A DNA stretch of 13,707 nucleotides from Anaeromyxobacter sp. (GCA_020028115.1 JAHWYA010000008.1:1-13707), one strand, 5' to 3'; positions 1 through 9,346 are shown, numbered from the stretch's first letter. Notes: generated by a model not told the origin, from the letters alone. Made by a program: numbers and translations.

Positions 1-37
1 CCCGCCGTCAGAGCGGCCTGCTAGATCGGTCCTCCCG

Positions 38-3643
<3,606 letters not shown>

Positions 3644-3644
3644 C

Positions 3645-3658
3645 CGGGCGCTCGCCCG
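3645..3658 (+). terminator. short GC stem-loop just after dnaE
   Basis: CGGGCG and CGCCCG lie head to head two bases apart, beginning one base after the dnaE stop codon; realistically this is a 5-bp stem with a 4-base loop. No T-run follows (TCTGCAC), so it is only a possible terminator or mRNA 3' stabiliser. Confidence 0.3.
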
Positions 3659-3736
3659 TCTGCACACGCGCATCCGTACACGCCCGTCGCGGACGGACGG
3701 GGCATGTCGAGCGGACGTCCCAGGACGCAGATCTAC

Positions 3737-3769
3737 CCGGTGGCGCACGCGACCCCGCGCCACCGGAGG
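3737..3769 (+). promoter_or_regulatory. 10-bp stem-loop overlapping the Shine-Dalgarno of the lipoprotein gene
   Basis: CCGGTGGCGC (3737-3746) pairs perfectly with GCGCCACCGG (3757-3766) around a 10-base loop. The right arm includes the first two bases of the GGAGG ribosome-binding site (3765-3769), which lies 5 bases before the ATG at 3775. Folding of the transcript would partly hide the ribosome-binding site, so translation of the downstream gene may be controlled or dampened. That role is inference; the pairing is seen directly. Confidence 0.45.
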
Positions 3770-3774
3770 TCTGC

Positions 3775-4884
3775 ATGCGCCGCTTCCTCGCGACCCTGTT
3801 CGTGCTCGCCGCCGCGCTCGGCGGGTGCGGGAACGACGACGACACCGCCGCCGCGCCGCCGCCGCAGGCTGGCCCGACCACGCTCAAGGTGATGACGCAG
3901 AACCTCTATCTGGGGGCCGATCTGGACCTGCTCCTCGCCCAGGGCGCGGACCTCCTGACGACGGTCGAGCTGCTCTGGGCGAGCGTGCAGACGACCGACT
4001 TCCCGTCGCGGGCGCGCGTCATCGCGGACGCGATCCAGGCCGGAGACCCGGACGTGGTCGCGCTGCAGGAGGTCTCCCTCTGGCGCTCCCAGTCACCGGG
4101 CGACCACCTGCCGATCCCGAACGCGGGGACGGTCGCGGTGGACTTCCTCGACGTCCTCACGCGCGAGCTCGCCAGCCGCAACCTGGTGTACCGGGTCGTC
4201 GGGACGGTCACGAACGCCGATCTCGAGCTGCCGGGGGCGAGCGGGAACGACTACCGCCTCACCGATCGCGACGTGATCATCGCGAAGCCGTCGGTCCCGG
4301 TCGCGGCGACGTCCTCCGGGACGTTCCCGCACCTCGCGAGCCTGACCCTCACGAACCCGATCCCCGGCGGCCCCGCGATCCCGGTCCAGATCCGCAGGGG
4401 GTGGGTCTCCGCCGATCTGCGCGCCGGCGGGAAGACCGTCCGGCTCTTCAACACCCACCTCGAGGCGTTCTCCCCGGACATCGCGAGCCAGCAAGTCACG
4501 GACCTCCTCGGCGTCGCGAACCCCGCGACCCAGCCGACGATCCTCGCCGGGGACATGAACCTCCCGCCCGGCTCGACCGGCTACGCGCTCTTCCTCGCGT
4601 CCGCGACGCGGCTCCAGGACGCCTGGACGGTGGTGAACGACGGAAACGCCGGGCTCACCTGCTGCTGGAGCGGGGACCTCCGCGGCGGGAGCCTCTCGAC
4701 CCGCATCGACCTCCTCTTCTCGACGCCCGAGCTGCGCCCCACGCAGGCGGTCCGGGTGAACGAGAGCGCGCGCACGCCCGGCGGGCTCTCGCCGTCCGAC
4801 CACCTCGGCGTCCTCGCGACCTTCGACGCGTCGCCGGCCGCGACGACCGCGACGCCGGTGGCGGCGACCGCGTGGCCGCGGTGA
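3775..4884 (+). CDS. secreted lipoprotein, endonuclease/exonuclease/phosphatase family
   Basis: A 369-residue protein with a lipoprotein signal peptide (RR at 2-3, hydrophobic 4-15, lipobox LGGC, lipidated Cys18) and a short acidic/Ala-Pro linker, followed by the four-layered fold shared by DNase I, sphingomyelinases and inositol phosphatases. Family motifs are in order: TQNLYLGADL (N43), VVALQEV (catalytic-type E99), FNTHLEAF (H228), LAGDMNLPPGS (D260, N262) and SDHLGVLATF (D342, H343). It should be a metal-dependent phosphodiesterase or phosphatase anchored outside the cytoplasmic membrane. The substrate cannot be read from sequence: nucleic acid, sphingomyelin-like lipid or another phosphoester are all possible. 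The start is the ATG with GGAGG five bases upstream; the same frame is open far upstream through dnaE, but that stretch is Arg/Pro-rich shadow translation. It lies 131 bases after dnaE and four bases before a relic reading frame. Confidence 0.88.
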   Translation: MRRFLATLFVLAAALGGCGNDDDTAAAPPPQAGPTTLKVMTQNLYLGADLDLLLAQGADLLTTVELLWASVQTTDFPSRARVIADAIQAGDPDVVALQEVSLWRSQSPGDHLPIPNAGTVAVDFLDVLTRELASRNLVYRVVGTVTNADLELPGASGNDYRLTDRDVIIAKPSVPVAATSSGTFPHLASLTLTNPIPGGPAIPVQIRRGWVSADLRAGGKTVRLFNTHLEAFSPDIASQQVTDLLGVANPATQPTILAGDMNLPPGSTGYALFLASATRLQDAWTVVNDGNAGLTCCWSGDLRGGSLSTRIDLLFSTPELRPTQAVRVNESARTPGGLSPSDHLGVLATFDASPAATTATPVAATAWPR

Positions 4885-4887
4885 GCG

Positions 4888-5009
4888 ATGCCGCGCCGGC
4901 GGAAACCCCGGGCCGGCGGCGGACCCGAGCCCCCGCGGATCACCGAGCGGGGTGACGTCTGCTTCTTCTACCGGCCGCGGGTGGAGCAGAACGCGCCGCG
5001 GCGCCGGGG
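4888..5009 (+). pseudogene. N-terminal relic of a small conserved protein (GDVxFFYRPRV type)
   Basis: Starting four bases after the lipoprotein stop, this frame reads a basic start and then ITERGDVCFFYRPRVEQNAP (residues 18-37). From memory this matches the N-terminus of a small uncharacterised family common in delta-proteobacteria and some other phyla (pattern ITExGDVYFFYRPRV), which normally continues with a DVQR(F/L) segment and a Leu/Val-rich core. Here the match stops after about 37 residues. The frame then becomes Ser/Arg/Pro-rich and runs out of frame into the tautomerase gene, so the rest appears lost or replaced. It could instead still make a very short peptide. The family recall is unverified. 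The end given is approximate, set where the next gene's promoter-like motif begins. Confidence 0.42.
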
Positions 5010-5022
5010 TAGACTCCCGGTA
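5010..5022 (+). promoter_or_regulatory. -10-like TAGACT directly before the tautomerase ATG (leaderless candidate)
   Basis: TAGACT (5010-5015) fits the TAnnnT pattern of a -10 element and ends six bases before the ATG at 5022, the spacing that would place the transcription start on or next to the start codon. No purine-rich Shine-Dalgarno lies in between (CTCCCGGT), which fits a leaderless mRNA. No good -35 is seen. Confidence 0.4.
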
Positions 5023-5405
5023 TGCCCATCGTCCACGTCCACCTGCGCGCCGGCCGGACCCCCGCGCAGAAGAAGGCGATCCTCGACGGCCTCCACGCCG
5101 CGTTCGTCGAGGCGCTCAAGATCCAGCCCGACGACCGGAACCAGCTCGTCCACGAGCTGCCGCCCGAGCACTTCGAGTCGAGGTACGGACCCGACGCGGT
5201 GTTCGTCGAGGCGAACCTGTTCGCCGGACGCTCCGCCGACGCGAAGCGCCGGCTGTTCCGGCTCGCGGTCGACAACCTCGAGCGCGCCGGTGTCCGGCGC
5301 GACGCCGTGCTCATCGTCCTGCACGACCCACCGCTCGAGAACTGGGGCATCCGAGGGGGGCAGTGCGCGGCGGACGTGAAGCTCGGCTACGACATCAAGG
5401 TGTAG
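5022..5405 (+). CDS. tautomerase family protein (Tautomerase_2 type)
   Basis: A 127-residue protein of the tautomerase (4-oxalocrotonate tautomerase/MIF) superfamily. The decisive feature is Pro2 directly after the initiator Met (MPIVHVHLRAGRT), which becomes the N-terminal catalytic proline after Met removal. The helix that follows (AQKKAILDGLHAAFVEAL) and the C-terminal motif PPLENWGIRGGQ (103-114) are typical of the longer, roughly 125-residue subgroup (Pfam Tautomerase_2). These proteins act in the cytoplasm, usually as trimers, on small keto/enol acids; some relatives are decarboxylases or dehalogenases. The natural substrate is unknown. The start is fixed by the need for Pro2. The gene seems to have its own, possibly leaderless, promoter and sits on top of the remains of another gene. 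Family assignment is strong; the precise reaction is open. Confidence 0.88.
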   Translation: MPIVHVHLRAGRTPAQKKAILDGLHAAFVEALKIQPDDRNQLVHELPPEHFESRYGPDAVFVEANLFAGRSADAKRRLFRLAVDNLERAGVRRDAVLIVLHDPPLENWGIRGGQCAADVKLGYDIKV

Positions 5406-5515
5406 GCCGAGACCTATGAGACCCGGTCGCGGCGCCGGGCAGGCAGCCGACCGATCGCCGCCGCCGGCCGGCCGCGCGCGCCCTACCTTTGGCCGGGCGA
5501 ACGCCGCCCGACCGA

Positions 5516-5767
5516 ATGACCTGCCCGCACCTCGCCGGAACCCGCTCGCTGTGTCGCGCCGCCGCAGGGGACCCGCTCCCCGTCCCACGCGAGGTGACCG
5601 TGGCGTATTGCCGCGGGGACCACGAAAGGTGCCCGGCGTTCAGGTACATGCGCGCGACGGGACGCGGCGCAAACCCCGCAGACGTGCGTGCGTGGGTGTT
5701 GCGCGCGGTTCCTGCGGGCCGCACCGATCCGCGCCCAGACGCATCGTCCGACCCGCACGTCGGGTGA
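5516..5767 (+). CDS. small four-cysteine protein, probable metal-binding, function unknown
   Basis: An 83-residue protein with cysteines at 3, 13, 32 and 39 in the order MTCPHL, SLCRA, VAYCRG and HERCPAF. The spacing C-x9-C-x18-C-x6-CP, with an aromatic residue before the third Cys, resembles small Cys-containing proteins of delta-proteobacteria that read C...C...YC....CP, and suggests a metal or Fe-S site or redox cysteines; no function is established. The C-terminal third is Pro/Arg/Asp-rich and looks disordered. The ATG at 5516 is chosen because the conserved-looking part begins there; an in-frame TTG at 5489 would add nine Arg/Pro-rich residues. No good Shine-Dalgarno precedes either. A 6-bp hairpin (5494-5499 with 5505-5510) lies just before the ATG, and a 13-bp stem-loop follows the stop immediately. 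I do not recognise a named family. Confidence 0.7.
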   Translation: MTCPHLAGTRSLCRAAAGDPLPVPREVTVAYCRGDHERCPAFRYMRATGRGANPADVRAWVLRAVPAGRTDPRPDASSDPHVG

Positions 5768-5803
5768 GAACCGCGCATCCCCAAAAGAGCGGATGTGCGG
5801 TTC
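5768..5803 (+). terminator. 13-bp stem-loop directly after the four-cysteine gene
   Basis: GAACCGCGCATCC (5768-5780) pairs with GGATGTGCGGTTC (5791-5803) in 12 Watson-Crick pairs and one G-U, with a 10-base loop (CCAAAAGAGC). It begins on the base after the TGA. The lack of a following T-run (CCGCGGGGCGG) makes it an atypical terminator; it may instead protect the mRNA 3' end. Confidence 0.5.
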
Positions 5804-5814
5804 CCGCGGGGCGG

Positions 5815-5843
5815 CTGACCACTCATCCGCAGGGCTGTAGTAT
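5815..5843 (+). promoter_or_regulatory. sigma-70-like promoter of the LuxR-type gene
   Basis: CTGACC (5815-5820) and TAGTAT (5838-5843) are separated by 17 bases, each matching four of six consensus positions, with a TG directly before the -10. The start of transcription would fall near 5850, giving a leader of about 35 bases. Confidence 0.45.
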
Positions 5844-5850
5844 GGATCCG

Positions 5851-5871
5851 TCGGAAAGCGGCATTTTCCGA
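5851..5871 (+). promoter_or_regulatory. 7-bp stem-loop in the LuxR-gene leader
   Basis: TCGGAAA (5851-5857) pairs with TTTCCGA (5865-5871) around a 7-base loop. It ends one base before the purine-rich ribosome-binding site AGGGGG (5873-5878). If transcription starts near 5850 this hairpin forms the very 5' end of the mRNA, where it could protect the transcript or influence initiation. Confidence 0.35.
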
Positions 5872-5884
5872 TAGGGGGTGGACC

Positions 5885-6415
5885 ATGATGCGCGCCAACG
5901 TTCGCGTTCCGGCGCCCCGAGGCGCTGCTGCTCACAGCGACGCCGACGGACTCCTGCGCTGTGATCGCCAGGCGGAGGAGATGCTGAAGGTCTTCTTCGC
6001 CGACGCGGCCGACGGCGCTGCGGTGCCGGGGGAGCTCCGGGGCCTCACGCAGGGCGCTCAGTCGGGCGCGCCGGGGATCCGCCGCACGCTCGTGATGGAG
6101 GGGCTCGGCGAGCGGCTGCGGATCGAGGTGACCGCGGTCGGGAAGGGCCGCACGCAGCTCCACCTCTGGCGCGAGCCGCTGCCGGAGCCGGTCCAGCTCG
6201 GGCCGGAGCCGGTCCCCGCCGTGGCGCCTGCCGACGGGCTCACCCAGCGTGAACGAGAGGTCGCCCTCCTCGTCGCGGACGGTCTCCGCTCGCGCGAGGT
6301 CGCCGAGCGGCTCGGGATCGCCTCGCAGACGGTGAAGAGCCACCTGAAGACGATCTTCGACAAGCTCGGCGTGCGGAACCGGGTGGAGCTTGCCCGCCGC
6401 CTCGTCCAGCACTGA
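5885..6415 (+). CDS. LuxR-type HTH transcriptional regulator without receiver domain
   Basis: A 176-residue protein whose C-terminal 118-173 is a clear LuxR/GerE helix-turn-helix: LTQREREVALLVADGL, then REVAERLGIASQTVKSHL (scaffold and recognition helices), then KLGVRNRVELARRL. The N-terminal 100 residues are not a phosphoacceptor receiver (no conserved Asp/Lys pattern) and not a recognisable autoinducer-binding domain; LLRCDRQAEEML at 23-34 is reminiscent of a short PAS-like segment, which is only a guess. A Pro/Glu linker (about 98-117) joins the two and contains a 14-bp direct repeat. The start is ATG 5885 (ATG 5888 is equally possible), with AGGGGG upstream. The gene has its own promoter-like signals and no adjacent sensor kinase, so it is an orphan regulator; targets are unknown. 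Confidence 0.9.
   Translation: MMRANVRVPAPRGAAAHSDADGLLRCDRQAEEMLKVFFADAADGAAVPGELRGLTQGAQSGAPGIRRTLVMEGLGERLRIEVTAVGKGRTQLHLWREPLPEPVQLGPEPVPAVAPADGLTQREREVALLVADGLRSREVAERLGIASQTVKSHLKTIFDKLGVRNRVELARRLVQH
6181..6215 (+). repeat. 14-bp direct repeat encoding the Pro/Glu linker of the LuxR-type protein
   Basis: GCCGGAGCCGGTCC occurs at 6181-6194 and again at 6202-6215, a 21-base period, so the reading frame is kept and the linker reads PEPVQLG then PEPV. It looks like a small in-frame duplication and could vary in copy number between strains. Confidence 0.7.
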
Positions 6416-6426
6416 TCCCGCGCACG

Positions 6427-6447
6427 CTGCCTGCCTGCGGCGGGCGG
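6427..6447 (+). terminator. 9-bp stem-loop between the LuxR-type gene and ilvA
   Basis: CTGCCTGCC (6427-6435) can pair with GGCGGGCGG (6439-6447) with a 3-base loop; at least one pair is a G-U wobble. No T-run follows. It sits 11 bases after the LuxR stop and just before a GAGGAG motif. It is a weak candidate for a terminator or leader structure. Confidence 0.25.
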
Positions 6448-6489
6448 TGGCGAGGAGCCCCCGACTTGCCCGCGCCGCGTCGCGGCGGT

Positions 6490-7713
6490 ATGCCCCGTCG
6501 GATGGTCACCCTCGACGACGTCCGCGCCGCGCTCGACCGGATCCGGGACCGGATCTACCTCTCGCCGTGCGCGCGCAGCGAGACGCTCTCGCGGCTCACC
6601 GGCACGGACGCGTGGCTGAAGCTCGAGAACCTCCAGATGACGGGCGCCTACAAGGAGCGCGGCGCCCTGAACAAGCTCCTGCTGATGCCGGAGGCGGACC
6701 GCGTGCGCGGCCTCATCACCGCGAGCGCCGGGAACCACGCGCAGGCGGTCGCGTACCACGCCGGCCGGCTCGGCGTGCGCGCGACCATCGTCATGCCCGA
6801 GGCGACGCCGATCATGAAGGTCGCGAACACCCGCGGCCACGGCGCGAAGGTGGTCCTGCACGGCGCGAACTACGACGAGGCGTACGCGGAGGCCCGCCGC
6901 CTCGAGCAGGCGGAGCGGCTCACCTTCGTCCACCCGTTCGACGATCCCGACGTCATCGCCGGCCAGGGCACGATCGCCCTCGAGGTGCTCGCGCAGGAGC
7001 CGGGGGCGGACGCGATCGTCGTCCCGATCGGCGGCGGCGGGCTCGTGTCCGGCGTCGCCGTCGCGGCGAAGGCGCTCCGGCCTTCCATCCAGGTGATCGG
7101 CGTCGAGACCGAGGCGCTCCCCTGCATGCTCCAGGCGGTGGAGGCGGGCCGCCCCGTCACGCTCGAGCCCGCGAACACCATCGCGGACGGCATCGCCGTG
7201 AAGCGCGCGGGCGACCTCACCCTCGAGCACGTCCGCAAGTACGTGGACGAGATCGTGACCGTCTCCGAGGAGGAGATCGCGAGCGCCATCCTCTACCTGC
7301 TCGAGCGGGAGAAGACCGTCGTCGAGGGCGCGGGCGCGGTGGGCGTCGCCGCGCTCATGCAGCGAAAGGTCCGGGGGCTCGAGGGGAAGCGGACGGTGAC
7401 CGTCCTCTCCGGGGGCAACATCGACGTGAACCTCGTCGCCCGGGTGATCGAGCGCGGCCTCGTGAAGGACGGCCGCCTCGTCCGGATCAGCGTCGCGCTG
7501 CAGGACAAGCCCGGCCAGCTCGCGAAGGTCTCGAACATCGTGGCGAACGTCCGCGCGAACGTGATCGAGGTCCACCACACGCGCGCCTTCGCCTACCGCT
7601 TCGGCGACACGACCCTCCAGCTCACGCTCGAGACGCGCGGCCCCGAGCACGTCGAGGAGATCCTCCGGGCGCTGCGCGAGCGCGGCTACCTCGTGCAGCA
7701 GATGGGGCTCTGA
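6490..7713 (+). CDS. ilvA: threonine ammonia-lyase (threonine dehydratase), ACT-domain form
   Basis: A PLP enzyme of fold type II that deaminates threonine to 2-oxobutanoate, the first step of isoleucine synthesis. With the start used here it has 407 residues: the PLP lysine in TGAYKERGA (K55), substrate loop SAGNHAQ at 79-85, phosphate-binding glycine loop GGGGLVSG at 181-188, the LSGGN motif at 306-310, and one C-terminal ACT domain (about 330-402, VRISVALQDKPGQL onward). This is the short single-ACT type rather than the 500-residue E. coli IlvA with two regulatory domains. The start is uncertain: conserved sequence begins at MVTLDDVRAAL (ATG 6502), ATG 6490 adds four residues, and TTG 6466 is the only one with a strong Shine-Dalgarno at good spacing (GAGGAG, 8 bases upstream). 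A catabolic role cannot be excluded. A small membrane-protein gene follows after five bases. Confidence 0.93.
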   Translation: MPRRMVTLDDVRAALDRIRDRIYLSPCARSETLSRLTGTDAWLKLENLQMTGAYKERGALNKLLLMPEADRVRGLITASAGNHAQAVAYHAGRLGVRATIVMPEATPIMKVANTRGHGAKVVLHGANYDEAYAEARRLEQAERLTFVHPFDDPDVIAGQGTIALEVLAQEPGADAIVVPIGGGGLVSGVAVAAKALRPSIQVIGVETEALPCMLQAVEAGRPVTLEPANTIADGIAVKRAGDLTLEHVRKYVDEIVTVSEEEIASAILYLLEREKTVVEGAGAVGVAALMQRKVRGLEGKRTVTVLSGGNIDVNLVARVIERGLVKDGRLVRISVALQDKPGQLAKVSNIVANVRANVIEVHHTRAFAYRFGDTTLQLTLETRGPEHVEEILRALRERGYLVQQMGL

Positions 7714-7718
7714 CGGCC

Positions 7719-7889
7719 ATGCCGGTCGCGGATCGCCGCCGCATGCTCTGGCTGGCCGTGCTCGCGGTGGTCGCCCTCGCGCTGGTCCTCGCCTGGTACT
7801 GGGGCATCTTCTCGGAGCCGACGTTCGAGTCGCGCGCCCGCGAGGCGACGGACGACCTCCGCGAGCGCGTCCGCGAGCTCACGCACTGA
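7719..7889 (+). CDS. 56-residue single-span membrane protein, function unknown
   Basis: Starts five bases after the ilvA stop and is probably co-transcribed and translationally coupled. The protein has a basic N-terminus (DRRR), one hydrophobic span of about 20 residues (roughly 9-29, LWLAVLAVVALALVLAWYWG), and a charged C-terminal tail rich in Arg, Glu and Asp (DDLRERVRELTH) likely to form an amphipathic helix. Orientation by the positive-inside rule is ambiguous because both sides carry Arg. Third positions are almost all G/C, as in neighbouring genes. I do not recognise a family, and nothing links it to threonine metabolism beyond proximity. It ends 21 bases before the convergent DUF2905 gene. 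Confidence 0.65.
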   Translation: MPVADRRRMLWLAVLAVVALALVLAWYWGIFSEPTFESRAREATDDLRERVRELTH

Positions 7890-7899
7890 GGAGCCCGCA

Positions 7900-7923
7900 C
7901 CGGCGCCGCGTCAGCCGCGCCGG
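7900..7923. terminator. small inverted repeat between convergent genes
   Basis: CCGGCGC (7900-7906) pairs with GCGCCGG (7917-7923), leaving a 10-base loop. It lies in the 21-base gap between two convergent genes and runs into the end of the DUF2905 gene. No T-run is present on either strand, so a bidirectional terminator role is only possible. Confidence 0.25.
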
Positions 7924-8150
7924 CGGAGCAGCCACAGCACGAGCGTCAGGACGAGCGACAGCACGACCGAGGTCGCGAGCGGGAAGTAGAGCCTGAACCG
8001 CTCGCGCTCGACGACCACGTCGCCGGGGAGGCGGCCGATCCGCAGGCCGGGGAACCGGTCCGCGAGGAGGAGGAGCCCGCCGACGACGGCGAGCACCGCG
8101 GCGGCGCCGAGGAGGAGCTTTCCGAGCGAGGCGAGGCCGCCGTCGGGCAT
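7911..8150 (-). CDS. DUF2905 family small membrane protein
   Basis: A 79-residue protein with two membrane spans (about 10-30 and 55-75) around a conserved polar loop: GLRIGRLPGDVVVERERFRLYFPLATS. The RLPGD(I/V) segment followed by a basic/aromatic F-x-FYFP-like stretch and a Leu-rich second helix is the signature of DUF2905, a family widespread in bacteria with no known function. The length matches the family's usual 65-80 residues. It lies 31 bases downstream of bioB on the same strand, so it may be the last gene of a bioB transcript; in other genomes the family is often next to unrelated genes, so a link to biotin is not implied. The start is the ATG whose complement is at 8148-8150, with GGGGCG just upstream. 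Confidence 0.88.
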   Translation of the reverse strand: MPDGGLASLGKLLLGAAAVLAVVGGLLLLADRFPGLRIGRLPGDVVVERERFRLYFPLATSVVLSLVLTLVLWLLRRRG

Positions 8151-8181
8151 CGCCCCATTCTAGGGCGGCGGCGGGTGGCGG

Positions 8182-9270
8182 TCAGCGGACCACGGGCAGC
8201 CGCCGCGGCGGCGCGGCCTCGACGGCGCGCCGGTTCCAGCCGGCCTCATGGGGCGCCTCGCCACCGTACGCCCACGGGCGCCCGGTCTCGGGGGGCCGCA
8301 GCGCGAGCCCCTGGCGCTCCGCCATCGCGACCGTCTCGTCCGGCGCGCGGCCGGCGCTCGTGAGGTAGTTCCCGACCATCGTGCCGTTCGCGCCGGCGCG
8401 GAAGATGAGGTCCTGCCGCTCGCCGAGGTTCACCTCGCGGCCGCCCATCACGAACACGTGCGCGCCCGGCATCATGAGCCGGAAGACCGCGATCGCCGCG
8501 AGGCACTCGCCCGCCGTGATCGCCTTCACGTCCGCCATCGGCGTGCCCGGGCGCGGGTTCAGGAAGTTGAGAGGGACGCAGTCGACCCCGAGCCCGCGGA
8601 GCTCCTCGGCGAGCTCGACGCGCTGCTCGGGCGTCTCGCCCATCCCGAGGATGCCGCCGGTGCAGAGCTTCATCCCGAGCCGCCGCGCCGTGCGGATGGT
8701 CTCGAGCTGGGCGTCGTACGAGTGCGTCGTGCAGACGTTCGGGAAGAACGAGCGCGCCGTCTCGAGGTTGTGGTGGTAGTGCAGGAGCCCCGCCGCCTTC
8801 AGGCGGGCGAGGTCCTCCTCGCGCACGAGCCCGAGCGAGGCGCAGGGCTCGACGGCGGTCTCCGCCCGGAGCCGCCGGACGGCGTCCTCGAGCACCGCGA
8901 GCTCCCGCTCGCTCGCGACCCGCGTCCCGGAGGTCACGATGGAGAACTCGCGGGCGCCGGCGCGCTCCGCCGCCTTCGCCTGCGCGACGATCTCGTCCGC
9001 GGAGAGGAGCGGGTAGACCGGTGACTCCGCGTCGGGGAAGTGCGCCGACTGCGAGCAGAACCCGCAGTCCTCGGGGCAGCGCCCGCTCTTCGCGTTCGTG
9101 ATCCCGCACAGCGCGATCTCGCGGCCGTGCACCGCCTCGCGCACCGCGCTCGCGCGGTCGAGGAGGGCCTCGAGGGCGGCGCCGGAGTCGCTGCGGATGA
9201 GCCGCCGGGCCTCGTCGGCGGAGATCGGCGCGATGCCGGGAGGGAGCGGCCGGGCGTGGGTCTCGCACAT
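8182..9270 (-). CDS. bioB: biotin synthase, radical SAM enzyme with altered auxiliary-cluster ligands
   Basis: Inserts sulfur into dethiobiotin to make biotin, in the cytoplasm. The 362-residue protein carries the radical-SAM [4Fe-4S] motif [10 protein letters not shown] (C65, C69, C72), the BioB segments YHHNLET at 165-171 and GGILGMGET at 205-213, and LNPRPGTP at 237-244. Of the four residues that hold the [2Fe-2S] sulfur-donor cluster in E. coli BioB (C97, C128, C188, R260), two are present (C143 in EPCASLG, C203 in KLCTGG). The other two are replaced: the C97 position is Ser110 ([10 protein letters not shown]) and the R260 position is Phe273 (HVFVMGGRE). An extra cysteine, C180 ([11 protein letters not shown]), stands where E. 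coli has Ile. This suggests a different auxiliary cluster, as reported for BioB of some anaerobes. A BirA-like operator lies 33 bases upstream. No other bio gene is in the window. Confidence 0.96.
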   Translation of the reverse strand: MCETHARPLPPGIAPISADEARRLIRSDSGAALEALLDRASAVREAVHGREIALCGITNAKSGRCPEDCGFCSQSAHFPDAESPVYPLLSADEIVAQAKAAERAGAREFSIVTSGTRVASERELAVLEDAVRRLRAETAVEPCASLGLVREEDLARLKAAGLLHYHHNLETARSFFPNVCTTHSYDAQLETIRTARRLGMKLCTGGILGMGETPEQRVELAEELRGLGVDCVPLNFLNPRPGTPMADVKAITAGECLAAIAVFRLMMPGAHVFVMGGREVNLGERQDLIFRAGANGTMVGNYLTSAGRAPDETVAMAERQGLALRPPETGRPWAYGGEAPHEAGWNRRAVEAAPPRRLPVVR

Positions 9271-9303
9271 GGCGGCGGCGACGATGCACCAGCCGAGCGG
9301 CCA

Positions 9304-9335
9304 TCGTCAACCCACGGCCCAACGGCGGTTGACGA
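9304..9335 (-). promoter_or_regulatory. BirA (biotin repressor) operator upstream of bioB
   Basis: TCGTCAACC (9304-9312) and GGTTGACGA (9327-9335) are perfect 9-base inverted arms with a 14-base spacer. The BirA consensus is TTGTAAACC-N14/16-GGTTTACAA; each arm matches seven of nine positions, including the invariant AACC/GGTT ends. The site lies 33 bases before the bioB start. On the minus strand the ATG-proximal arm contains TTGACG, a good -35, with a poor -10 (CATCGT) 18 bases on, so bound BirA would block the promoter. The prediction is biotin-dependent repression of bioB; the birA gene is not in the window. Confidence 0.78.
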
Positions 9336-9346
9336 CGCGGGCCGTC

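Noticed and set aside
1..24. An in-frame TAG at 22-24 that could be the end of a gene entering from the left.
   Set aside because: Only seven codons are visible; that is too short to separate from chance.
4888..5379. A 163-codon frame overlapping most of the tautomerase gene.
   Set aside because: Beyond about residue 37 it is Ser/Arg/Pro-rich and out of frame with the tautomerase; only the first part looks like real protein and is reported as a relic.
5842..5874. A 10-codon mini-ORF (MDPSESGIFR) in the leader of the LuxR-type gene, a possible attenuator peptide.
   Set aside because: The likely transcription start near 5850 lies after its ATG, it overlaps the -10 element, and its codons show no regulatory run of one amino acid.
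8248..9024. A 258-codon plus-strand frame opposite bioB.
   Set aside because: It is antisense to an unmistakable BioB, with no motifs and no ribosome-binding site.
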